DNA from: Salinarimonas sp.
GTDB taxonomy: Bacteria; Pseudomonadota; Alphaproteobacteria; Rhizobiales; Beijerinckiaceae
Direction: 5' to 3'
NCBI RefSeq assembly: GCF_040111675.1
Contig: NZ_CP157794.1
Coordinates: 792,001-856,000, forward strand
DNA: 64,000 nucleotides
Shown: positions 55,961 to 64,000 of the stretch, in pieces
Layout: each line of letters starts with the position of its first letter
Position numbering within the stretch: the first letter of the stretch is position 1
Translations under genes and position numbers: made by a program
Notes under the pieces: generated by a model
Database searches by the model: none
What the model saw: only the letters and a program-made list of their open reading frames with translations
Told to the model about the DNA's origin: nothing

Positions 55961-56095
55961 TCATGCGTCCAAGCGGTTCGCCTCGAGCAGGGTTCGCCAG
56001 CGCGTGTCGGGCTCGACCGGCGGGACGTCGCCGATGGGCGCCAGCTGCCCTTCGGGCCGGGTCGGGTCGGCTGTGCACGGCGAACGAAGGCCGCC
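55961..56095 (-). other. In-frame coding-like continuation after hydrolase stop
   Basis: Directly after the TGA of the hydrolase gene (56096-56098) the same frame stays open for 44 codons with strong G/C third positions, ending PPVEPDTRWRTLLEANRLDA then TGA. There is no ATG, so it is not an independent gene. It looks like the natural C-terminus of a longer protein cut by a nonsense mutation, or a relic of a neighbouring gene. The roughly 100 bp between it and tRNA-Glu show nothing. Confidence 0.35.
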
Positions 56096-57064
56096 TCAAC
56101 GATCGGGTGCGCTCAGGAAGCCCTCGACCGCCATGAACACCTGCGGCGCGCGACGTTCCGCACTGGCGAAATGAGCTGCATTGGCGATCTCGACATAGTG
56201 CCTGTCGGCCGCGCCGAGCCGGTCGAAGAGCCCGAGTGCGTCCGAGCGGGTCGAGGTCGGATCGGCGCCGCCGCGGATCAGGAGCGTCGGGCAGCGAATG
56301 GCGCCGGGGTCGTAGACGGGTCGCGCCTGGAAGGCCTCCCAGAGATCGAGAAAGGTGCCGTTCGGTGCGCGGAAGGCCGGGGGATCGTGCTCGCCGGACG
56401 CCGGGTCGTCGGCGAGGGAGGATTGGACGAGCGCCTGGAACACCTCCTCGTCGCGCCACGCGGCGCCCGCCGGCATCTCGGCGTCCCAGCGCGCCCGCGT
56501 CGCCGCCTCGGTGACGAGCCGCGCCGGGCCGAAGCCGGGGTTCAGGCGCCCGGGGCTGTCCGGGTCTGCCAGCAGGTCCAGCCAGTCCGCGTTGCGTTCA
56601 GCGAAGATCGGCGCGTAAAGCACCAGCCGCGTGACACGACGCGCACCGATGGTCGCGGTGTAGAGCGCGGTCGTGATGGACCCCCAGGAGCCGCCGATCA
56701 GCCGCACCGCATCGACACCGTGCCGCGCGCAGATCCACGTCACGGCGTCGTCGATGTCGCGGATCGCGCTGCCCGCGGGCGCATAGGGCGCGGTGGCTCG
56801 CTCCATTGCGGCAGACCGCGACAAGCCGTAGCCGCGGATGTCGAGCGCATAGGCGGCGAATCCCGCACGCGCTGTCGCGCGCAGCCAGCTCGCGCCGGGA
56901 TGGGGGATGTCGTAGAGGCGGCTGGCGAACGTCGCGCCATGCACCATCAGCACCGGCGGGCGCGAAGGATCGTCCGCGTGAGCGCGCAGATGGAGCTCGA
57001 GCCCCGGCTCGTCGGACGAGGCGACGAAATGCGAAGTCGCGACGTCGTGCTCGCGCCAGCTCAT
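56096..57064 (-). CDS. Alpha/beta hydrolase of the TRAP operon
   Basis: A 322-aa alpha/beta hydrolase: PVLMVHGATFASRLYDI (oxyanion region), YALDIRGYGLSRS, nucleophile elbow LIGGSWGSITTALY, LLIRGGADPTSTRS and catalytic His in NAAHFASAERR. Its ATG overlaps the dctM stop by four bases (ATGA), so it is made with the TRAP transporter. It probably opens or cleaves the imported compound, for example an ester or lactone; substrate unknown. A coding-like stretch continues in frame past its stop, so the C-terminus may be truncated. Confidence 0.85.
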   Translation of the reverse strand: MSWREHDVATSHFVASSDEPGLELHLRAHADDPSRPPVLMVHGATFASRLYDIPHPGASWLRATARAGFAAYALDIRGYGLSRSAAMERATAPYAPAGSAIRDIDDAVTWICARHGVDAVRLIGGSWGSITTALYTATIGARRVTRLVLYAPIFAERNADWLDLLADPDSPGRLNPGFGPARLVTEAATRARWDAEMPAGAAWRDEEVFQALVQSSLADDPASGEHDPPAFRAPNGTFLDLWEAFQARPVYDPGAIRCPTLLIRGGADPTSTRSDALGLFDRLGAADRHYVEIANAAHFASAERRAPQVFMAVEGFLSAPDR

Positions 57065-58350
57065 CCGAACGCCCTCGGGATCGCGGTGACGAGGGCGGGA
57101 AACGCCCAGAGGAGCGCCATTCCCGTCAGGAAGATGCCCACCACGGGCCACGCGGCACGGTAGACCTGGGCCGTGCTCATCCCCTCGGCCGCGCCCTTGA
57201 GCGCGAAGAGCGTATAGCCGAAGGGCGGCGTCAGGCTGCCCACGGTGAGATTGATCAGGAACAAGGTCCAGAACCAGATCGGATCGTAGCCCATGGCCGC
57301 GACGATGGGCTGATAGATCGGCACCGCCAGGAGCATGAAGGCGATCTGGTCGATGAACATGCACAGCACCAGCGGGATCACCATCATCATCAGGAAGGTC
57401 AGTTCCGGCGACAGGCCGAGATCGCCGATCAGGGACACGAGGCCCCGCGTCGCCCCGGCGAAGGACAGAAGCTGGCTGAAGAGCTTGGCCGAAACGACGA
57501 TGATCAGGATGACGGTGGCGATGGTCACGGCGCTGGCGATGGCCTCGCGCAGCATCGGCACGGTCAGGCGTCCGAACAGCGCGGCGACGATCAGCGCGCC
57601 GACGACGCCGGTCGCGGCGGATTCCGAAGGCGTCGCCACGCCCAGCAGGATCAGCCCCATGACGGAGGTCACGACCACGAGGAAGGGCAGCATGTTCGCC
57701 GCCGCGCGCAGGGCCGAGACGTCGCTCGCCGCGGGTTCGGGTGGCGGCATGTCTCCGCCCCGCAGATAGACGAAGGCCAGCGTCAGCGCCGCGAAGATCA
57801 GGCCCGGCACGATCCCGGCGACCAGAAGCCCGGCGATCGACACGTCCGCCAGCGAGCCCACGATGATCGCCAGCAGGCTGGGCGGAATGATCGGGGCGAG
57901 GCTCGCGCCGGCGAGGATCGTCGCGGCAGAGGTGCGGCTGTCGTACCGGCGCTGCTCCATCAGCGGGAGAACCGACCGGCCCAGCATCGCGGCCACCGCA
58001 ACGGCGGACCCGGAAAGCGCCCCGAAGACCGTGGAAAGCGCGATGGAGACCACGTAGAGCCGCCCCTTCAGGCGCCCGACGAGGCGGTCGACGCTGGTGA
58101 AGAGCACGTCTACCGTGCCCGAGCGGAAGAGAATTTCGCCCATCAGCACGAAAAGCGCGACGGTGACGAGCGTGGGCGAGGTCGCCGTCTCGTAGATGGA
58201 GCTCGAGAACAGGCCGAAGCCGCGCGGGCCGATCAGGACCATCACGCCCACGATGTTGAGCAGCAGGAAGCCCACGAAGATCCGGGCGCCGGTGAACAGG
58301 ACCGCCAGCAACAGGCCGATGGCGACGATCAGGAAGACAGCCCAGCTCAT
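57061..58350 (-). CDS. dctM: TRAP transporter large permease (DctM)
   Basis: A 429-aa inner-membrane subunit with about 12 helices of the DctM family (FVGFLLLNIVGVMVLIGPRG, ALSGSAVAVAAMLGRSVLPLME, AGASLAPIIPPSLLAIIVGSLADVSIAGLLVAGIVPG spread over 155-195, and LFLINLTVGSLTPPFGYTLFALKG). It drives sodium-coupled uptake of an organic acid delivered by the binding protein. It overlaps dctQ by one base upstream and the hydrolase by four bases downstream. Confidence 0.95.
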   Translation of the reverse strand: MSWAVFLIVAIGLLLAVLFTGARIFVGFLLLNIVGVMVLIGPRGFGLFSSSIYETATSPTLVTVALFVLMGEILFRSGTVDVLFTSVDRLVGRLKGRLYVVSIALSTVFGALSGSAVAVAAMLGRSVLPLMEQRRYDSRTSAATILAGASLAPIIPPSLLAIIVGSLADVSIAGLLVAGIVPGLIFAALTLAFVYLRGGDMPPPEPAASDVSALRAAANMLPFLVVVTSVMGLILLGVATPSESAATGVVGALIVAALFGRLTVPMLREAIASAVTIATVILIIVVSAKLFSQLLSFAGATRGLVSLIGDLGLSPELTFLMMMVIPLVLCMFIDQIAFMLLAVPIYQPIVAAMGYDPIWFWTLFLINLTVGSLTPPFGYTLFALKGAAEGMSTAQVYRAAWPVVGIFLTGMALLWAFPALVTAIPRAFG

Positions 58351-58823
58351 CACGCGCGTCCGAACGCCTGCCGCATGAAATGCAGCGCGGCCGATCCGAA
58401 CCCCAGGGCGATCACGGCGGTGATGGGCCAGCGCGGGATGGGGTTCGCGGCATTCGTCATCACGCCGCGCTCGAGCTGCCGCATGGCCTCGCCCGCCACC
58501 ACCCAGCCGGCCGCGACGCAGGCCGCCGCGGCGATCAGCGTCGTGGCCCGGCCCAGCCAGAGCGCGGCTTTGGGCGGCAGCGACTCGGGAACGATGTCGA
58601 TGGCGACATGGGCGCCGCGGCGGGTCACGTCGGGCAAGGCGCAGAAGATCAGCACCGCCAGCGCGTATTGCACCGCTTCGCCGGACCATGTCGTCGGCGC
58701 GCCGAATCCGTAGCGCATCACCACCTCGAAGACGTACAGGGCCACGACCGCGGAAAGCGCGCCCCCCGCCAGCGCGAACAGCCAGCGCGAGGACGCGTCG
58801 TGCAAGGCGCCGAGGCGGCGCAT
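58350..58823 (-). CDS. dctQ: TRAP transporter small permease (DctQ)
   Basis: A 157-aa membrane protein with four hydrophobic helices (LFALAGGALSAVVALYVFEVVMRYGFGAPTTWSGEAVQYALAVLIF around 15-60; ATTLIAAAACVAAGWVVAGEAM; PITAVIALGFGSAALHF). The VVMRYGFGAPTTWSGE motif is typical of DctQ. It starts one base after the dctP stop and its own stop overlaps the dctM start (TGATG). Confidence 0.93.
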   Translation of the reverse strand: MRRLGALHDASSRWLFALAGGALSAVVALYVFEVVMRYGFGAPTTWSGEAVQYALAVLIFCALPDVTRRGAHVAIDIVPESLPPKAALWLGRATTLIAAAACVAAGWVVAGEAMRQLERGVMTNAANPIPRWPITAVIALGFGSAALHFMRQAFGRA

Positions 58824-58824
58824 G

Positions 58825-59808
58825 TCAGTCCGACAGGCCCGCGGATCGCGCGAGCTCCCGCAACGCGCCCACCGCCTCGGGCGCGCCGGCCTCGGCCACC
58901 GTCCACACGCCGTTCGACCAGAGCGACTCGAGCTGCGCGGCCTCCTCGGGGGCGAACGCGGTCACCTTCATTCCGAGATCCAGAAGCGCCGCGCGTTCCT
59001 CGGCGGCGAGCACGTCGAAGCGCGCCACGCTCTCGGTCTCGAGCCGGGTGGCCGCCCGCTCGATGGCGGCGCGATCGTCGTCCGACAGGCTGTTCCAGGC
59101 GTCGAGGTTCATGAAGATCATCAGGCCCACCTGTCCGAAACCCGGATCGGCCATGTAGCCCGCCACTTCATGCCAATTGAAGTCGAGCGCCCCGGTCAGG
59201 CCCCAGGCCGCGCCGTCGATGGCCCCGGTCTGCAGCGCGGAATAGACGTCGCCGCCGCCCATGATCACGCCTGCGCCGCCCAGCGCTTCGATCATCGGGT
59301 GATAGGACACCGTTCCGCGGATGTTGCGCCCCGCGAAAGCGGGTGTGCCCTCGATCGGTTCGCGCAGGTAGTAGCGGAACCCCACCGAGCCGGTGGGCGG
59401 CGCGGCGATCAGCGTCATGCCCTGCGTCTCTCGGTAGTGAGCGTCGATGAGGTCGAGGATGCCCGCCTCGCGCCGCGCGGCCGGGTCGACGGCGATGGCG
59501 TCGATGGCGAGGCCCATGGGCGTCGTGCCGGCGTGGTAGGCCGGATGGGTGAAGAGGATGTCGAAGACGCCCGCCTGCGTCGGCTCGAACTGTTCGAGTG
59601 GCGGCACGGCGTCCGGTCCGGTGAAGGTGATGGCCAGCGCTCCGTTCGACTCTTCCGCCACCATCTCGGCGAAGGGCTGCGCGATCTCGCGGCTGAACAC
59701 GAAGCTCTCGGGAAACGCATTGACGGCGCGAAGATCGCGTGCGTGCGCACCGGCGGCGATGTCGAGGCCGAGCGTGAGAGCGCCGGCCAATGCGATGAGC
59801 CGTGTCAT
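58825..59808 (-). CDS. dctP: TRAP transporter substrate-binding protein (DctP)
   Basis: A 327-aa periplasmic binding protein with a signal peptide (to about residue 23, AHARDL) and DctP/TAXI-like features (FPESFVFSREIAQPFAEMV; FRYYLREPIEGTPAFAGRNIRG; GGGDVYSALQTGAIDGAAWGLTGALDFNWHEVAGYM over 190-225). The conserved Arg in RNIRG usually holds the ligand carboxylate, so an organic acid is the likely substrate. First gene of the dctP-dctQ-dctM-hydrolase operon, divergent from a MarR regulator. Confidence 0.94.
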   Translation of the reverse strand: MTRLIALAGALTLGLDIAAGAHARDLRAVNAFPESFVFSREIAQPFAEMVAEESNGALAITFTGPDAVPPLEQFEPTQAGVFDILFTHPAYHAGTTPMGLAIDAIAVDPAARREAGILDLIDAHYRETQGMTLIAAPPTGSVGFRYYLREPIEGTPAFAGRNIRGTVSYHPMIEALGGAGVIMGGGDVYSALQTGAIDGAAWGLTGALDFNWHEVAGYMADPGFGQVGLMIFMNLDAWNSLSDDDRAAIERAATRLETESVARFDVLAAEERAALLDLGMKVTAFAPEEAAQLESLWSNGVWTVAEAGAPEAVGALRELARSAGLSD

Positions 59809-59867
59809 GTCTTCCTCCCATTGGCGCCGCTGTTGCGGTCGTTTCGGCGCTTGCCTGAAGCACTATA

Positions 59868-59881
59868 GTTCCATATAGAAC
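59868..59881. promoter_or_regulatory. Putative MarR operator between dctP and marR
   Basis: GTTC (59868-59871), CATATA, GAAC (59878-59881): a dyad in a strikingly AT-rich patch of the 118-bp divergent intergenic region. Position and symmetry suit a MarR dimer repressing both directions. Confidence 0.5.
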
Positions 59882-59926
59882 CTATTGTAAAGTTCCAGGC
59901 GGGACCATCTTGCGCTAGGAAGGGCC

Positions 59927-60463
59927 ATGACCACGGATCTCGACCCCCCTTCCGACGCGATCTCCGCCGACGCGATCTCCGCCCTGACAGAAGCGTTCGG
60001 TCCGCTCTCGCTGACCATGCTGACCGAGACCGACCTGTCCCCGGCATGGCGGATCAGCTTCCTCGCGAACTTCTTCACCGGCCCGATCTATGCCCGGATC
60101 CAGGAGCGGTACGGCCTGTCGCGTCCCGGCTTCGTCATCCTGTTCAGTCTCAGCCAGCAGGACGGTCTCGTGGCGCGCGACATCTGCTTGGTGACGGGCT
60201 TGCCGAAGAACTCGATCAGTCGCGCCGTGACAGAGCTCGAGATCGAGGAGCTGATCGTGCGCGACACGGACGCCGCCGACCGGCGGGCCAAGCCTCTCAA
60301 CCTCACCACCCGCGGCCGCGCGCTGCTGGACGAGGTCGTGCCCCTCTTCGAGGCCCGGCAGCAGGCGATGCTCGCCGCGCTCGACGAGGCGGAGGCCGCG
60401 GAGTTCAACCGCCTGATGAACAAGGTCGTCTTCGCGATGCCGAGCTGGGTTCAGCCGATCTGA
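59927..60463 (+). CDS. MarR-family transcriptional regulator
   Basis: A 178-aa winged-helix regulator. The core is YARIQERYGLSRPGFVILFSLSQQDGLVARDICLVTGLPKNSISRAVTELEIEELIVRDTDAADRRAKPLNLTTRGRALLDE, spanning residues 57-140. It ends with a helix typical of MarR dimerisation. It is divergent from the TRAP operon and almost certainly controls it in response to the imported compound or a product of the hydrolase. A GGAAGGG ribosome site precedes the ATG. Confidence 0.92.
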   Translation: MTTDLDPPSDAISADAISALTEAFGPLSLTMLTETDLSPAWRISFLANFFTGPIYARIQERYGLSRPGFVILFSLSQQDGLVARDICLVTGLPKNSISRAVTELEIEELIVRDTDAADRRAKPLNLTTRGRALLDEVVPLFEARQQAMLAALDEAEAAEFNRLMNKVVFAMPSWVQPI

Positions 60464-60960
60464 CCTCTCGAAGGCAGGCGCGCATGAGCATGGTGGACCA
60501 CCCGTCGTGCGACGCGGCCGGCATCGAAACCGCCATCGCGATCCTCGCGCGGCGGTTCGGCGGCCGTCTTCGAGCCGGGGCGGCGACCCGCTCGCCATCG
60601 ATCCGGAACGCTCTTGCGAACGCCGCCACGGTCGCGCCGTCCCGATCGCGAACGATCCGGACGGCGTGGGTCGCCGCGTCGGGCTCGGTTTCGGACAGGA
60701 GCCGTCACGAGCCTCGCGTCGGATGCGCACCATTCGATCCGAACGTCATCGATCAGGCTCTCGATGCCGCCAGGCGGCACGCGCAGGAGCGTTCCAAGGC
60801 GCTCGGAACGGTGACGCATCGGACGCCGCTGGACAACGGCGCGCAGCAGGTGGGGGCTCAGTGCATCGCGGTCGCCGTGCAGGATGGGCAGATCTGCCTG
60901 AACGTGCCCTTCGGCATCGGTCACGAATGCTTTCCATCGCATCCGGCCTTCGGGGAACGA
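60464..60960 (-). pseudogene. Possible decayed coding segment
   Basis: A 497-bp gap with no confident intact gene. On the minus strand, a frame opening at 60942, 18 bp after ccr, reads plausibly (MRWKAFVTDAEGHVQADLPIL ... GGIESLIDDVRIEW). Further on, a different frame has coding-like character (SETEPDAATHAVRIVRDRDGATVAAFARAFRIDGERV in two parts), but a TGA precedes it. The pattern fits a frameshifted small gene. A plus-strand frame from 60484 is also open but has no stop before ccr. I do not recognise a family. Confidence 0.25.
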
Positions 60961-62217
60961 TCACCCCCCGGCCGCCTCCAGCACGTCCTCGAACGTCCGC
61001 AGCCCCGTGCGCGGGGCGCCGATCAGCACCGCCATGTTGCCCGGGGCGTGCTCGTTCTTCCACATCTTCTGGTGGGCGAGCGGGATCTTCTCCCAGGAGA
61101 ACACCTCGGACATGCAGGGGTCGATGCGCCGGTCGAGCACGAACTGGTTGGCGGCGGAGGCCTGCTTCAGGTTGGCGAAGTGCGAGCCCTGCAGGCGCTT
61201 CTGGCGATACCAGGCGTAGCGCGCGTCGAAGGTGAGGTTGAAGCCCGTCGTGCCGGCGCAGAACACCACCATGCCGCCGCGCTTGGCGACGAGCGTCGAG
61301 ACCGGGAAGGTCGCCTCGCCCGGATGCTCGAAGACGATGTCGACGTCTCGCTTGCCGGTGATCTCCCAGATCGCCTTGCCGAAGCGCCGCGCCTCCTTGG
61401 CCCAGACGTCGTATTCCGGGCTGCCGACCTGCGGCATCTGCCCCCAGCAGGAGAAGTCCTTGCGGTTGATCACGCCCTTGGCGCCGAGCGAGAGCACGTA
61501 GTCGCGCTTGGTCTCGTCGGAGATGATGCCGATGGCGTTGGCGCCCGCCGCGGCGCAGAGCTGGATGCCGAACACGCCGAGACCGCCGGACGCGCCCCAG
61601 ACCAGCACGTTGTCGGAGGGCTTCAACGTGTGGGGCGGGTGGCCGAAGAGCATGCGGTAGGCGGTGGCCAGCGTGAGCGTGTAGCAGGCGCTCTCCTCCC
61701 AGGTGAGGTGCTTGGGCTTCGCCATCAGCTGACGCGACTGCACCCGCGCGAACTGGGCGTGGCCGCCGTCCGGCGTCTCGAAGCCCCAGATACGCTGGGA
61801 GGGCGAGAGCATCGGGTCGCCGCCATTGCACTCCTCGTCGTCGCCGTCGTCCTGGTTGCAGTGGACGATGACCTCGTCGCCGACCTTCCAGCGCTTGACC
61901 TTGGAGCCCACCTTCCAGACGACGCCCGCCGCGTCCGAGCCGGCGATGTGGTAGCCGAGCTTGTGGAAGTCGAGCACCGAGACAGGCTGGCCGAGCGCAG
62001 CCCAGACGCCGTTGTAGTTGACGCCCCCCGCCATCATCAGGAGCAGCACCTCGTCGTCGCCGATCTCCCAGGTGGGCACGCGCTCGACCTGCAGGCTCTC
62101 GATGGGCGGGCCGTGGCGCTCCTTGCGGATCGTGTAGGCGAGCATCGTCTCGGGCACGTGCCCGAGCGGCGGGATCTCCCCGATCTCGTAGGCGTCCTTC
62201 ACCGGCTGGCCCGACAT
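60961..62217 (-). CDS. ccr: Crotonyl-CoA carboxylase/reductase
   Basis: A 418-aa NADPH-dependent enzyme that converts crotonyl-CoA and CO2 to ethylmalonyl-CoA, the signature step of the ethylmalonyl-CoA pathway for acetyl-CoA assimilation. A medium-chain dehydrogenase fold with VLVWGASGGLGVFGIQL (NADPH site). The carboxylation residues are in place: Asn in GGVNYNGVWA, Phe-Glu in WGFETPDGG and His in RLQGSHFANL. It is divergent from ecm, the next but one enzyme of the pathway. Confidence 0.97.
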   Translation of the reverse strand: MSGQPVKDAYEIGEIPPLGHVPETMLAYTIRKERHGPPIESLQVERVPTWEIGDDEVLLLMMAGGVNYNGVWAALGQPVSVLDFHKLGYHIAGSDAAGVVWKVGSKVKRWKVGDEVIVHCNQDDGDDEECNGGDPMLSPSQRIWGFETPDGGHAQFARVQSRQLMAKPKHLTWEESACYTLTLATAYRMLFGHPPHTLKPSDNVLVWGASGGLGVFGIQLCAAAGANAIGIISDETKRDYVLSLGAKGVINRKDFSCWGQMPQVGSPEYDVWAKEARRFGKAIWEITGKRDVDIVFEHPGEATFPVSTLVAKRGGMVVFCAGTTGFNLTFDARYAWYRQKRLQGSHFANLKQASAANQFVLDRRIDPCMSEVFSWEKIPLAHQKMWKNEHAPGNMAVLIGAPRTGLRTFEDVLEAAGG

Positions 62218-62432
62218 GGCATCGTCCTCGTTGTCTCGCGTTCCGTCCCTCGCGGCCTAGACTAACGCGGGCCGGGTGCGTCGCAACACGACCAAGGGCG
62301 AAGGCGCGCCCGTCGTTCCGGCGAAAAGCCTTAGGCAAAAGGTCTGAGGGCGCGGCCCTGGACCCCGCCCTATATGCGTTGCACCATGCGCCGCCTCCGC
62401 GACGGGGAGGGCGACGAGGCAGGAGACGCGTG

Positions 62433-64000
<1,568 letters not shown>

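Noticed and set aside
60046..62265. 739-codon plus-strand frame covering marR's 3' half and ccr antisense
   Set aside because: Only the part at 60484-60960 is not explained by a known gene, and it has no stop of its own.

Overview
The window is very GC-rich, densely coded DNA from an alphaproteobacterium, most likely of the order Hyphomicrobiales (Rhizobiales), with a Salinarimonas- or Methylobacteriaceae-like flavour. The order is inferred from gene content and regulatory signals: divergent ccr and ecm genes of the ethylmalonyl-CoA pathway, an OlsB-type ornithine lipid acyltransferase, a plant/alphaproteobacterial-type GshA, DUF1127 and DUF6894 proteins, a trpD-trpC-moaC-moeA-lexA block with a GAAC-N7-GAAC SOS box, and a ROSE-type thermosensor with an RpoH-like promoter before a small heat-shock gene. 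The genus is a guess.

Layout. 1-10 kb: partial olsB, a membrane hybrid histidine kinase, then a five-gene quorum-sensing locus on the minus strand (luxR, a 71-aa helical protein, luxR, luxI, a 73-aa paralogue of the small protein) with a clear lux box before luxI and long nested dyads after each small gene; then comM and an HBM-type chemoreceptor. 10-12 kb: three genes of a periplasmic thiol relay (SoxS-like, CcdA, SoxW-like). 12-17.4 kb: an accessory-looking stretch with a coupled TOPRIM / PD-(D/E)XK nuclease pair, then a urease operon (ureD, fused ureAB, ureC) interrupted by a vapBC-like toxin-antitoxin pair. 17.5-36.7 kb: mostly housekeeping and envelope genes (PHB depolymerase with a CopG regulator, LysR/DUF1127, EamA, SWIM protein, gshA, yqgE, a stand-alone DsbD-alpha domain, opgC, peroxiredoxin, trpE-ppiD, tpiA, lysophospholipase, hsp20, atoE). 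37-40 kb: rhlE and an IS630-family element that landed in the loop of an inverted repeat at the rhlE/lrgB convergent junction. 40-55.8 kb: lrgAB, kup, gltA, gltX, comEC, trpD-trpC-moaC-moeA, lexA, a hydrolase, recJ and tRNA-Glu(UUC). 55.9-64 kb: a MarR-controlled TRAP transporter plus hydrolase operon, a possibly decayed segment, and divergent ccr and ecm (ecm runs off the window).

The parts most worth follow-up are: the two paralogous small proteins interleaved with the lux genes (candidate LuxR anti-activators); the TOPRIM plus PD-(D/E)XK pair (candidate defence module); the toxin-antitoxin insertion inside the urease operon; and a family of about 177-bp palindromic repeats, all three copies of which sit between convergent gene ends and show compensatory stem changes. 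No CRISPR array, rRNA or prophage was seen. Everything here comes from reading the sequence; no database search was possible.
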